Below are positions 19,501 through 28,246 of a stretch of DNA of 32,707 bases, piece by piece. A program made the position numbers and the translations under genes. The notes under the pieces were generated by a model. It was not told the DNA's origin and did no database searches. It saw only the letters and a list, made by a program, of their open reading frames with translations. Numbering within the stretch: the first letter of the stretch is position 1; the number at the start of each line of letters is the position of its first letter. Where the stretch lies: positions 1 to 32,707 of the forward strand of contig JALFRW010000003.1 in assembly GCA_022778715.1 (NCBI GenBank). The letters are read 5' to 3'. The DNA is from Ezakiella sp. GTDB lineage: Bacteria > Bacillota > Clostridia > Tissierellales > Peptoniphilaceae.

Positions 19501-21457
19501 CTAATTCGCCAACAAAATCAACAATAGAAATTAATGCTTCGCTATTTGTTAATGCTGTGATAAGTTTTTCGCCCGCAACAGTTACTTTATTAATCGCAGC
19601 TTCCATTCCAAGCATATATGTCGCTGCTTGAGCTGCAGTTGCGCCATTTGAACGTTCTGAAATCTGAACTAATTCAAGAGTACGCTGATAATCATTCATC
19701 ATTGAAATCAAACGTGATTGTTGACGAGTACCAGCTAATGAACGCGCAATTGCTGCTTGTTGGTTAGAACTCAATGTATCCCATTTACGTCCCAATTCAT
19801 CTAAAACATCTTCTGTTGAACGCAATTCGCCGCTTACAGTGCGTAATTGAATCCCAACATATGACAAGTTTTGTTCAACATTGTTAATATTTGTTTCACC
19901 ATCGAGAGTTTCACCATAGTCACTAATTTCACGCATACGCGCAATAACTGTTTTTAAAGCTGTACCAATTGTTTCAGGAGCCTCTCGAGTAGTTTCAATA
20001 CCTTTAGCCAACAAACCTAATGTGTAATCCATTGACATGCCGGCCAAATTAGCTTGTGATGCGGTTTTACTTAATGCAATAGCCAATTCTTCGTAACTTG
20101 TTGCTGAAGATGCAGCCAATGCAGCGAAACGATCTGATACATCCATAGCATCTTGTGCAGACATCTTAAAACCATTAATTGCGGTTGTTAAATAGTCAAC
20201 AGAATCCGAAGTACTAATAGATGCCACTTTTGCAGCTTTAACGGCCGCTTCAGTTAATGTTAATGCTTCTTCTGAACTTTTACCTTGACGGAAGAATTCA
20301 GTTGCGACAGTCGCAACTTCTTTAGTTGTAGCACCAGAAGCCATAGCAAGCTCTTGATAAGAAGACAATAGTCCATAAACTTGCTCACGGGTCATACCAG
20401 ACACCATTGCTTGTTCGGTTAATGCCTTATCGAGAACTTGAATAGTTTCAACCGCATTACGAAGAGCTTTCTTCATCGTCCCAAGAACAACAGTATAAGA
20501 AATAAGATTTTTTGCTGCCTTACCAATAATACCGGTATTCTTATTTTCCTTCTTTGTTTCACCTGCAAGTTTTGGAACATCAACCGTTTCTTCATCTGGG
20601 GTTGTAACTGCATTATCTTTTGCCGCAGCTTTACCTTGCACAATAGCGTTATCAATTTCAACCTTACCACTAATAGTTGCACTAACAATTTCTTGTGCTT
20701 TGAGTTGATCAGCACTTAATTCGCCGCCTCCATCTTTTGCATCTTCTGCGGCTTTATTTAATTCATCAACCTTTTCTTGACGTTGACGATTAAGATCATT
20801 AAGAGTATCTGATAAACGCTTAAATTGATTTGCATTATCTTTGACTTCATTATTAAGACTGTCAAAGAAACCGCGTATTGCAAGCATTTGATTCTTGATT
20901 TCCTCTGTAGGTTGTTCAAGACTTTCAAGTTGCTTATAATATTTTTGCAGCGATTCATAATTTTTAATTGGATCGCCCTGTTTTGCGCCTTGCGACGCAA
21001 CCATTCGTGTAAAACCTTGACTTTCAGTACGTTTATCAGCGGTTTTCTTATAAAGGAAGAAAGTACCATCTTTATCGATTTTACCGCTTTTCTTAATTAC
21101 GTTTAAAGAGTTTGTTGTTTGTTCAATACGTTTATCAAGATCATCAAGTTGTTTTTCAGTCTTTGCTAAATTAGCTTGAACTGCAGTAGGAAGAGAACCA
21201 AGTTTTGCAGCAAGTTGCCCAAAGCCCGACAATAAGCTTTTTAACTCACCACCAAGATTTGAAAAAGCTTTTTCAGAAAGAGGCTTTTCAAGCGCATCTC
21301 TAATACCAACTAATTTAGCTTGGAGTTGCTCAAACTTCTTCTGAATATCTTTTTCGCCTGAATTTTTAACTATCTCACCTAGTTCCTTCTGTATATTTTC
21401 AACTTTCTTTAATTCAGGTTCTAGATAAACCTTTAATTCAATTCCATTTTCAGCCAT
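16565..21457 (-). CDS. Tail tape measure protein (1630 aa, five TGA-Trp codons)
   Basis: One frame runs from ATG 21457 (AGAGG upstream) to TAG 16565. TGAs at 18155, 18047, 17819, 17630 and 17495 are all in the last third. An N-terminal coiled coil (1-290) is followed by a TP901-type tape measure core (about 330-620, for example SGMTREQVYGLLSSYQELAM and IGTALKTVIARMREISDYGE). Hydrophobic segments lie near 655-680, 805-825 and 850-885. The C-terminal 280 residues are Gln/Glu-rich coiled coil. The protein sets tail length and enters the host envelope with the DNA. At about 0.15 nm per residue the tail would be roughly 240 nm. Without readthrough it looks like two or more broken genes. Confidence 0.93.
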
Positions 21458-21466
21458 CTAAAACCT

Positions 21467-21838
21467 CTACTTGTTATCTTCTGGAGTCGTTTTGCCGGCC
21501 ACCATCGATACAAGATCTTTTAAACCATTCCAAGAGCTATTTAAATCTTCAATTTCGCGATCAGTATTAAAACCAAGAGTATCAACAATATTTTGAATAT
21601 TAGATAAATCAAGATTGTTGATTTTTTCTTGAACACGATCGAAAATTTCATCAAGATTAGTAAATGAATATGCTCTATACTGCCTTACAAGACGATTTAA
21701 AGAAATTCTTGTTTTCTTATAAAAATCTGACTTTTTATATTCTTTATTGAAATTTTTTAACGCCAAAAGGAGATCACAAAAATTTTCATTTTCGCTCATT
21801 AAAGTGTTAATCTTTTCAATTATTTCTTGATTAGTCAT
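21467..21838 (-). CDS. Putative tail assembly chaperone (123 aa)
   Basis: A small helical protein with AAAGGAGGAAG upstream of ATG 21838 and a TAG nine bases before the tape measure start. Charged helices with no Cys and no membrane segment fit a chaperone that coats the tape measure before tube assembly, and the position directly upstream of the tape measure is where such genes lie. No slippery site producing a G/GT-type fusion was found. The function is inferred from position only. Confidence 0.5.
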   Translation of the reverse strand: MTNQEIIEKINTLMSENENFCDLLLALKNFNKEYKKSDFYKKTRISLNRLVRQYRAYSFTNLDEIFDRVQEKINNLDLSNIQNIVDTLGFNTDREIEDLNSSWNGLKDLVSMVAGKTTPEDNK

Positions 21839-21860
21839 CTTCCTTCCTCCTTTTTAAATT

Positions 21861-22589
21861 TTATTCAATTATAAAATAATTTTTATCATATTTGCGGCTA
21901 TCATCAGAGACAATCTTAAATGTAAGATTTACCGTATTACTACCCGCATTATCAAAGTAAAGTTCTTTTCCAGTTTTTAAAGAACATTTATCTAATTTAA
22001 GATAAATTGAACCGCCATTATCGTCCGTATTACCTTCTCCCCAAATATTTAATGTAAAATATCCAAAATCAGGAGTATCAAGATTGAATGATTTGGACAT
22101 ATCAGGATCAACCGCATATTCATAAAAACATAAATACTTGTTGCCATCGATAAAATTATCTGATGTAACTTCATTTTCACTATGCTCCGCAAATCCAATC
22201 ATTGTAGAGCCATCTTCATTATATACATATAAATTAAATGCTTCTGGATGATGTAAATAAATTTTCCCATCCTGCGCAGTGAAATACTCTGTATAAGATT
22301 TAAGTGCCGCCTCGTCGCACTCTTTAAAAATTAATTTTGAAATTTTTTCAGTTAAAGGGACTGCATGAAGAGTAATCGAATCAGGATAGTTATTATTATC
22401 GTATAAAAGCGTTCCAAGCTTTGAAACTTGTTTATCACTTTGACCATAACTAAAGTTAAGAGTAGTATTTTTTATAAGCGTATAGGGTTCTCCCGCTCCA
22501 AAACTCTTATCTCCAATATTTTGCGGCACTGCTGAACGAATTAAAACGTCTACTTTGCCTCCATACTTAAAAATGCTATTAAAATCCAT
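21861..22589 (-). CDS. Tail structural protein of unknown function, first gene of second virion transcript (242 aa)
   Basis: ATG 22589 (residue M20 of the longest frame) is preferred: GAAGAGG lies just upstream, while the longer start at 22646 overlaps the promoter. The protein is beta-rich, with a Gly-Glu-Asn-containing centre and FDNAGSNTVNLTFKIVSDD near the end, reminiscent of a small tube-like or Ig-like domain. It is the first gene behind the tail promoter and precedes the chaperone-position gene. It may be a second tail protein or tube cap. No family is assigned. Confidence 0.6.
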   Translation of the reverse strand: MDFNSIFKYGGKVDVLIRSAVPQNIGDKSFGAGEPYTLIKNTTLNFSYGQSDKQVSKLGTLLYDNNNYPDSITLHAVPLTEKISKLIFKECDEAALKSYTEYFTAQDGKIYLHHPEAFNLYVYNEDGSTMIGFAEHSENEVTSDNFIDGNKYLCFYEYAVDPDMSKSFNLDTPDFGYFTLNIWGEGNTDDNGGSIYLKLDKCSLKTGKELYFDNAGSNTVNLTFKIVSDDSRKYDKNYFIIE

Positions 22590-22617
22590 ATTATATACCT
22601 CTTCATCATATATATAA

Positions 22618-22646
22618 ATTATACCATATTTTTTATACGATGTCAA
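22618..22646 (-). promoter_or_regulatory. Consensus promoter for the tail tape measure/baseplate unit
   Basis: On the minus strand TTGACA (22646-22641) and TATAAT (22623-22618) are spaced by exactly 17 bases, a perfect sigma-70-type consensus. It lies just downstream of a terminator and about 30 bases before the ATG at 22589, so tail tip genes start a fresh transcript. Confidence 0.9.
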
Positions 22647-22664
22647 ATGTAAAAAAATACATAA

Positions 22665-22693
22665 AGAAAAAGACCCGTCACATGGACAGGTCT
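22665..22693 (-). terminator. Terminator after the tail tube gene
   Basis: On the minus strand a 9-bp stem with one G.T pair (22693-22685 with 22679-22671) and a five-base loop is followed by TTTTTC. It starts 27 bases after the tube gene stop and closes the head-and-tube transcript. Confidence 0.88.
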
Positions 22694-22719
22694 CGTAGTT
22701 GTTAGTTTAATTATATTAT

Positions 22720-23493
22720 TTAGGCTGTTTGAGTAATTGGTTTATAATCAAGCTGAGGAAGGATCGAATAGAAAACGTTCATTGTCGTATTTTTAGTACC
22801 GTCTAAACCAACACAGATTTCTTTAGAATTTAAAGAACCATTCATGTCGAATACGGTCGCATCTCCTTCTGCATCTTGAGTTAAATTGAAAATTGAATCT
22901 GGGAGCATTTCATAAATTAAAATATAAACTTTAATTTGTTTACCAGTCTTTTGATCAACAAAGAAGCTTTCACCAAGAATGGGTTTCGGTCCACCAAATT
23001 GATCGCCAAAGTGAATAACTTTTGTATAGCCTTCTGCAATGCCCGCATTTGTTTGAGATTCATTTTCTCCGGTTTGCTTTTCAAAAGTTTCAACGGTTGC
23101 ACCGCCTAAAAGTTCAAGTGCATCAGCTCTACCAAGAGCATCTTGGATTTCAATTGTTGCGGTTTTACCATATTTAAGCAAAGCACTTCCTGTTTGACCG
23201 CCGGTAATTGTTTTCGTAGGACCATCTTGATTAATATTTGCAATCTTAAGAGTGTCAAGCTTAATATAGTTAACTGATGTTTTATTATCTAAAGCAATAA
23301 GCTCTTTAACAATATCATGAGCTTTTAATGTAGATAAATCAACTTCTGTTTCTCCTTTTTTCAAAAGATCTTCAATTGGTTTGGTAAATACTCTTGCATT
23401 CATAACAGTAACAATACCAAAACCATTATTAAGCATTTCATCAAAAGTTACAGTACTAACAGTAAGACCTGTTTTACTTTTTAATTCTGACAT
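22720..23493 (-). CDS. Major tail (tube) protein (257 aa)
   Basis: A beta-rich protein with helix-like patches and motifs seen in siphophage tube proteins: IANINQDGPTKTITGGQTGS, KYGKTATIEIQDALGRADAL and YEMLPDSIFNL. It follows the neck genes and precedes the tape measure, the usual place for the tube gene. Many copies would polymerise as hexameric rings around the tape measure. RBS GAGGTG precedes ATG 23493. No Trp at all is used, so it is neutral for the code change. A terminator follows directly, consistent with a highly expressed unit end. Confidence 0.83.
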   Translation of the reverse strand: MSELKSKTGLTVSTVTFDEMLNNGFGIVTVMNARVFTKPIEDLLKKGETEVDLSTLKAHDIVKELIALDNKTSVNYIKLDTLKIANINQDGPTKTITGGQTGSALLKYGKTATIEIQDALGRADALELLGGATVETFEKQTGENESQTNAGIAEGYTKVIHFGDQFGGPKPILGESFFVDQKTGKQIKVYILIYEMLPDSIFNLTQDAEGDATVFDMNGSLNSKEICVGLDGTKNTTMNVFYSILPQLDYKPITQTA

Positions 23494-23515
23494 TTTTACA
23501 CCTCGTAAAAATTAT

Positions 23516-24253
23516 TTATTTTTCTAAGAAAAATTTAAGCTTTTTCTTCATATTTCCCGCAGCGAAGGCTTTTTCTTCAATAGAATAATTAACACCCTTC
23601 GATGCGTATTTTTGTAGCCAACTAATTTGATACATCGTTTGATCCAATAAATAATCAAAAGTCATCATTGGAAAAATGTAACAAATTGTTGCAAAGATTT
23701 TTAATAGATCATCTTCTTTTGCAGATTTATTTTGCCCTTTAATTCTTGCGACCTTTTCGTTCATTTTATTCATCTCATCTAAAAATGCTTGTTCCTCAGG
23801 AGTTTTTGCTATCACCGGCGGTTGAACTGATTCTCCATTCAGTTTTTTCAGAAGGTAAATAATTACATTAAAAAGTCCTTCATCAAGAAAAACATCATCA
23901 ATATAAATATCATTTTCTGTGCAGGTCAGCTCATGTTTCTTAAATAAAACCTTAAATCCTTCCCAAACATTTGTTTTTAATTCGATGTACTCACGATAAA
24001 CGCCAGCTTTCGTGATTAAAATTACAAAAATATCGTAAAAATTGCGCGGCTCTCAAATCTCAAAAGCCTTTTGTAATTCAGTATATGTTTTCTTTAAAAA
24101 TCCAACGCAAATATTAAGTTGAAAATTAGAAATTAGATCTCTTAACGACGGCGCGGAAAAAGTAACTAACTGTCCTGTTTCAGCGCAGCTCAAGATTATA
24201 TCTTTAGTAGCATATAAGTTTAGAATATTTAAATTATCCTTCCACTCTAACAC
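23516..24253 (-). CDS. Protein of unknown function before the tail tube gene (245 aa, one TGA-Trp)
   Basis: GTG 24253 overlaps the upstream TAG and has AAAGGAG ten bases away. TGA 24053-24055 is read as Trp to give one protein that ends in TAA 23516. The sequence is helical with aromatic clusters (NVWEGFKVLFKKHEL, MYQISWLQKYA) and ends in a basic Lys-rich tail. The helical character is like tail assembly or Gp15-type proteins, but the match is weak. Position between neck and tube genes suggests tail assembly. Confidence 0.62.
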
Positions 24254-24780
24254 TAAAAATCAACTCCTTTACCCATATCGGTTGTTACTACTTTTAAAGT
24301 ATATCCATATACTTCTGTATCAAATATTACTTCTTGCATATTAATTACTTCAAGTTTTCCAGCCGCGGAACATTTTGCACCATCCAATAATTGTAAAGCA
24401 CGATTAGCAATTTCTATTAAACGCAATTTGTTATCATTCAACATATAATGATCGCGATCCGTTATACATGTCACTAAAACTCCCGCAAAAATATTGTTAT
24501 TACCAGAAGACACATCGAGGTCAGTCAACGGCAATGTAATTTGAATATAGGTATTTCTACCATACTCTTTAACCCCCTTCTCCATAATGGGAAACAAAGT
24601 AATATAATTCAAATCTTTGCCGGTGTCATCTGTTAACAAATCTTCAACAGAAGGAACTTCAGTTTTATTATAAGCGTCTTTCGTATCAAAATAAAGCAAT
24701 TTACGAATAATTTCATCATGAAGTAAAATATCTCTAATCTCAAACATTGTAGATTGAAAATTCAAAAGATTCTTAATCAT
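24253..24780 (-). CDS. Putative tail completion/neck protein (175 aa)
   Basis: ATG 24780 follows GGTGG. A helical start (RDILLHDEIIRKLLYF) precedes alternating strands (TYIQITLPLTDLDV, IFAGVLVTCITDRD) and a helix with IEIANRALQLLDG; this mixed fold is typical of small tail-terminator and neck proteins. It is the third gene of the neck block after the capsid. No Trp is present. The role is inferred from order and size. Confidence 0.6.
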   Translation of the reverse strand: MIKNLLNFQSTMFEIRDILLHDEIIRKLLYFDTKDAYNKTEVPSVEDLLTDDTGKDLNYITLFPIMEKGVKEYGRNTYIQITLPLTDLDVSSGNNNIFAGVLVTCITDRDHYMLNDNKLRLIEIANRALQLLDGAKCSAAGKLEVINMQEVIFDTEVYGYTLKVVTTDMGKGVDF

Positions 24781-24782
24781 AA

Positions 24783-25598
24783 TTACACCACCTTAAAATT
24801 GCGCTCAATAATAGTTCCATCTTGCTTAATTTTTACTGTAAAGTTCTTAATTCCTACTGGGACCTTAAAATTAATTTTATCAGAAGTAACTTTGAGTTGA
24901 ATTAATTTGCACGTTGATTGATAAAAACCTCCTTCAGTAGGCAATTCTACTTCTTGAAAGGTTGTTACTGATATACGATCGTCTAAGGTTGCGGCTAAAA
25001 TACTTTCATCGCTTTTTAAAACTGTATCATCCTCTTGCAACTCATCTTTCGACATTGTTGTCGCTTTAAGTGAATAATATCCAATTTCAGGACTACTAAT
25101 AGTATCACTTTCAATAATTAACCATGGACGACCATTAACTTTAACTTTATCATTGATATTAAACCTACCTTGACGTGCAACAAGGATGGGTTTTTGTTGA
25201 GATATTGCGGCTAAATCTTCCTTCATAGATAGGTTAATATAGCTTTCTTCAGGTCCTTTAAAGTAACCCCAGTCCCACTCATCGAACTGTGTATTGCACA
25301 ATAACGCAAGATATTTATTAAATTCAACATCTTGCATAATTATGATTTGTTCAACGATTAAAAAATGAAGGCCTTTAGCAATAAGAACTGTTCCGATTGC
25401 AAGCGGTTCATCTTGATGTGTATAAATATACGCCATATCTTTTTCTTGCTTATTAACTACGCAAGCCATCATTGTATCGTTATTTTCTAAAGTAATTTCC
25501 ACAGAAGGCAAACCATTAAATACGAAACGAGTGTTTACTTCTTTTGCGTAAGCCTTCTTGCGTGCATTACGTTTTCTAAAATAGTCAAAATTACTCAT
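24783..25598 (-). CDS. Putative head closure/neck protein (271 aa)
   Basis: The start at ATG 25598 lies behind TAGGAGAAG and overlaps the previous stop by eight bases. The N-terminus is basic (FRKRNARKKAYAK), followed by beta-rich segments such as PLAIGTVLIAKGLHFLIVEQ and a central KVKVNGRPWLIIESD. The fold pattern resembles head-closure or stopper proteins that bind beneath the portal ring, but I do not see a diagnostic motif. Three Trp codons are TGG. Confidence 0.58.
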   Translation of the reverse strand: MSNFDYFRKRNARKKAYAKEVNTRFVFNGLPSVEITLENNDTMMACVVNKQEKDMAYIYTHQDEPLAIGTVLIAKGLHFLIVEQIIIMQDVEFNKYLALLCNTQFDEWDWGYFKGPEESYINLSMKEDLAAISQQKPILVARQGRFNINDKVKVNGRPWLIIESDTISSPEIGYYSLKATTMSKDELQEDDTVLKSDESILAATLDDRISVTTFQEVELPTEGGFYQSTCKLIQLKVTSDKINFKVPVGIKNFTVKIKQDGTIIERNFKVV

Positions 25599-26121
25599 CT
25601 TCGTTTACTTCTCCTAATGCGGGTTTACCGGCGAGGGTAACGCGAGAATAGCGGTTTTCAAGTTCTTTTGCCTCCTGTTTATAAGTGGTATAGAACTTAA
25701 TAAACTTATCCATTGCGTTTGCACGAGAAAAAGTTTTTATATTTGAGTCTGTATATATATCAACATAATTGTCGGCATTTGAAGCTTGTTCTTCCGCCCA
25801 GTAAACCTTCATCCAAGCGATAATCACTTCAATTTCTCTATATGTTACTTCATCAGAAGTAAAGAAAGGATGAATATCATTCCAATCATCTGCGGCCGTA
25901 ACTTCCTCTTCAACGTCTTTATGATTTATTGATGTAGTATGTTTAGTATACTTAGCATCATAGTCAAGTGGAAATTTTGGAAACTTAAATGCGGCAATTG
26001 CGCGACAAGCTAAATTATAAAGCTCTATACGTAACTCGTTATCTGTGAGAGTTGTGTAATAATCGCCGCTCACGGACGCTAGAAAATGAGGGTATAAAAC
26101 TTTTTCTCAATACTTAGCCAT
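25591..26121 (-). CDS. Putative head-tail adaptor (176 aa, one TGA-Trp in the N-terminus)
   Basis: The ATG at 26121, three bases after the upstream stop, is preferred; a start at GTG 26073 would miss the first 16 residues. TGA 26107-26109 (residue 5) is then Trp, giving MAKYWEKVLYPHF. The protein is mostly helical with LRIELYNLACRAIAAFKFPK and TYREIEVIIAWMKVYWAEEQ, as expected for a helical adaptor below the portal. Three other Trp are TGG. The N-terminal TGA means a standard-code gene finder would miscall the start. Confidence 0.66.
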
Positions 26122-26124
26122 TTA

Positions 26125-26607
26125 TTATTCCTCGTCGTCTATAACTAATTGAACTCCAAGTTCTTTTTCCAAGAATGAAATCACTCCTTTAGTTAGTTGC
26201 TGGATATTGTCGTTTGCTACCGTCAAAACACGTTGTTTATCGGTTGACGTAGTCATAAACGCATTAATTTGATCTTTCTTACCAGACAAAAGCGCGTCTA
26301 AAATGTCTTTTTCAATGGAAAGCGGTGCCGGCGCAAAATCAAGTTCTTCGCCGAAATACACTTGTTCATCTTGAGCAAGTTGCAACACTGTATCAAGGTC
26401 GTTGAATGTAAATAATCCTTTTTCAAACATTTTAAATGCAGTTGGGTTAAGGAATACACCTAATGCCCAATTTTTGGGAAGTCTCGCTGTAGGAGCTTCA
26501 TTAGTAAGTCTGATAACTCTATGTTGGTCAGAATTATCAATTGGACTGAGATCAAAATAAACTTGTCCAGGAATTGTTTTTGTAAGAATGAAATAATCTT
26601 TATTCAT
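26125..26607 (-). CDS. Head-associated protein of unknown function (160 aa)
   Basis: A strong AAAAAAGGAGAAGG precedes ATG 26607. The N-terminal half is beta-like (TIPGQVYFDLSPID, RLPKNWALGVFLNPTAF), while the C-terminus is a long acidic helix ending in IDDEE. It follows the capsid gene across a hairpin and starts the neck block. Possible roles are decoration, adaptor or capsid completion. I cannot name a family. Confidence 0.6.
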   Translation of the reverse strand: MNKDYFILTKTIPGQVYFDLSPIDNSDQHRVIRLTNEAPTARLPKNWALGVFLNPTAFKMFEKGLFTFNDLDTVLQLAQDEQVYFGEELDFAPAPLSIEKDILDALLSGKKDQINAFMTTSTDKQRVLTVANDNIQQLTKGVISFLEKELGVQLVIDDEE

Positions 26608-26641
26608 TTTGTCCTTCTCCTTTTTTAATTATTTTTGGGCA

Positions 26642-26664
26642 AGAGGGCGGGACAAACGCCCTCT
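26642..26664 (-). other. GC-rich stem-loop after the major capsid gene
   Basis: A perfect 8-bp stem (26642-26649 with 26657-26664, AGAGGGCG type) with a 7-base loop lies 33 bases past the capsid stop. On the minus strand it is followed by TGCCCAAAAATAATT, with no proper T-run, so it may attenuate transcription or protect the 3' end of capsid mRNA rather than fully terminate. Confidence 0.6.
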
Positions 26665-26696
26665 CACCGCTTTGATGATTGATTAAAACTAATTAA

Positions 26697-27707
26697 TTAG
26701 TCTTGAACGCAATCAATAACGAAGTAGTTATTATTCATAGCTACGCCGACGCCCATGAGCTTGTGAGCTTCCCACTTTTCAGAGCCAGTAGGTTGTTTGT
26801 TTTCGACGATCGTGAGTTCGCCTTTAAGAGCAACTTTAACAGGTTTTGCATCCACGGGGATGACATAGATGTATTGATCATCAAGAACCCATTTGCTGTT
26901 CGTGCTTTCGTCTTCAAGGTAGTTCGGAATTTCAACAACTCTTGTACCTTTGTAAAGCGTGATATGACCAATGTTACGCACATCGCTCAAATCCTCTTTA
27001 GGAATATCGTTTGCAAATGCATTTTGAAGTTGAGAAAGTTGGCTGGAGAATCCCATGATAATCGGAGTGCCGTATTGTTTTACGCGTGCAACTGCATCAT
27101 CAAGTGCTTGAGGAAGAGTTAAACCGCTTACTCCAACATATTTCTTGTTGTCGCCATGGCTTACTGCCGCATTGGAATCCGTGAGAGCTTTAACTGTTTG
27201 TTTATAAACAATTTCCTCAAAACCTTCAAGAATATTTGCCCAAAGTTCACCAAGGGTATATGTTCCAAGGATGATGTCTTCAAGAGTTACATAAACTGCA
27301 ACCGTGTAAACTTCAACCGGAACTTGGAAAGATGCAGAATCTAATCTTGCTGCACGGTAGATACCACCGCGAGCACCCTTAACAATCGAAAGGCGAGCGC
27401 GAGCTTTGCCGAGTTTGCTAAGTTTGAAAACAACTTCTGCGTCACGTGCAAATTGCTTTACTTCTGCAAATGCACCAAGAACATTTTCAAGTCTCTTAGG
27501 AAGGATTTCGTCAACTGCTTCTTCGATCAAAGCGAATGCTGCAGGAGCGATTGCACGGATGTCACGAATGTTGGAATCCATATTGATGCCAAAATGTTCG
27601 CAAATTGCGTTTACAGCTGCACTATTTGCGTCTGCTGCAGAGAAATCTGCGCTTACTTCTGGTTCGAGACCATTTTTAATAAGAGTAAATAAATCTTTTC
27701 TATCCAT
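26697..27707 (-). CDS. Major capsid protein, HK97-like (336 aa)
   Basis: Length, position and sequence fit an HK97-fold shell protein: an N-terminal helical arm, a central spine region (LPKRLENVLGAFAEVKQFAR), a basic segment KLGKARARLSIVKGARGG, strand-rich VEVYTVAVYVTLEDI, then a domain with TLPQALDDAVARVKQYGTPI and the C-terminal YLEDESTNSKWVLDDQYIYV. It follows the scaffold-bearing gene and a small head gene. RBS AGAGGTG precedes ATG 27707. Three Trp codons, all TGG. Codon use is less AT-rich than neighbouring tail genes, consistent with high expression. Confidence 0.88.
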   Translation of the reverse strand: MDRKDLFTLIKNGLEPEVSADFSAADANSAAVNAICEHFGINMDSNIRDIRAIAPAAFALIEEAVDEILPKRLENVLGAFAEVKQFARDAEVVFKLSKLGKARARLSIVKGARGGIYRAARLDSASFQVPVEVYTVAVYVTLEDIILGTYTLGELWANILEGFEEIVYKQTVKALTDSNAAVSHGDNKKYVGVSGLTLPQALDDAVARVKQYGTPIIMGFSSQLSQLQNAFANDIPKEDLSDVRNIGHITLYKGTRVVEIPNYLEDESTNSKWVLDDQYIYVIPVDAKPVKVALKGELTIVENKQPTGSEKWEAHKLMGVGVAMNNNYFVIDCVQD

Positions 27708-27725
27708 TATAGTTCACCTCTAAAG

Positions 27726-28226
27726 TTATGCAATGCAACGATAAGTCTTTGCTGCGTCTCCATTGGGAAGAGTTGCTTTATCGTTGATGCAAACAATTTT
27801 GCCTGCTGCAATTGCTGCTGCATATGCGTCGCCGCTTGCTTCTGCAACGTTAGTAGTCCATTCAGATCCGGGAACAACCATAACAAGACGAAGATAAGTT
27901 TCATCTTTTTCGCATTCTACTGCAAAATATTTACGATCGCCAAGGAAAGTGTTGAGTTCTTCAGTGAAGTGGATAAACAAGGGTTTGTTTGCGGTCCAAT
28001 CTACAATTTCACCCTTTTCGTCGAATGTGCAAAGAACACCGTTTTCGATAAATTTGTAGCCATTTTTTTCAACTGTTCTAACACCGTATGCTTCGGGTTG
28101 TGCTTCAGGGCTAACGACAGCTGCGGTATATTTTACAGGAGCTTGTGCTACTACTAAACCTGCTGTAAGACCAAGCAGATTGTCTGGTTCGAGTTGTCTA
28201 AACTCTGGTAAATAACGAGTAATCAT
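27726..28226 (-). CDS. Small head protein, possible decoration protein (166 aa)
   Basis: ATG 28226 follows AGAGGTGAAAAG. The protein has a Pro/Val-rich N-terminal region (LVVAQAPVKYTAAVV) and strands around YFAVECEKDETYLRLVMVVP, ending in an Ala-rich segment. Small proteins encoded directly before or after the capsid gene often bind the capsid surface (decoration). No motif proves this, so the role is by position. Two Trp codons, both TGG. Confidence 0.55.
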   Translation of the reverse strand: MITRYLPEFRQLEPDNLLGLTAGLVVAQAPVKYTAAVVSPEAQPEAYGVRTVEKNGYKFIENGVLCTFDEKGEIVDWTANKPLFIHFTEELNTFLGDRKYFAVECEKDETYLRLVMVVPGSEWTTNVAEASGDAYAAAIAAGKIVCINDKATLPNGDAAKTYRCIA

Positions 28227-28246
28227 ATTCTCTTTTCACCTCTATA

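Noticed and set aside
16565-21457. Tape measure seen as broken genes or frameshift debris
   Set aside because: All interruptions are in-frame TGAs in one continuous frame, with no frame change, and the same pattern recurs in ten other genes.
23494-23560. Programmed frameshift for a tail chaperone fusion
   Set aside because: No convincing slippery heptamer followed by an overlapping long frame was found near the end of the pre-tube gene or before the tape measure.
27406-27723. Plus-strand frames opposite the capsid gene
   Set aside because: They are antisense shadows of the capsid gene, without ribosome sites or recognisable motifs.
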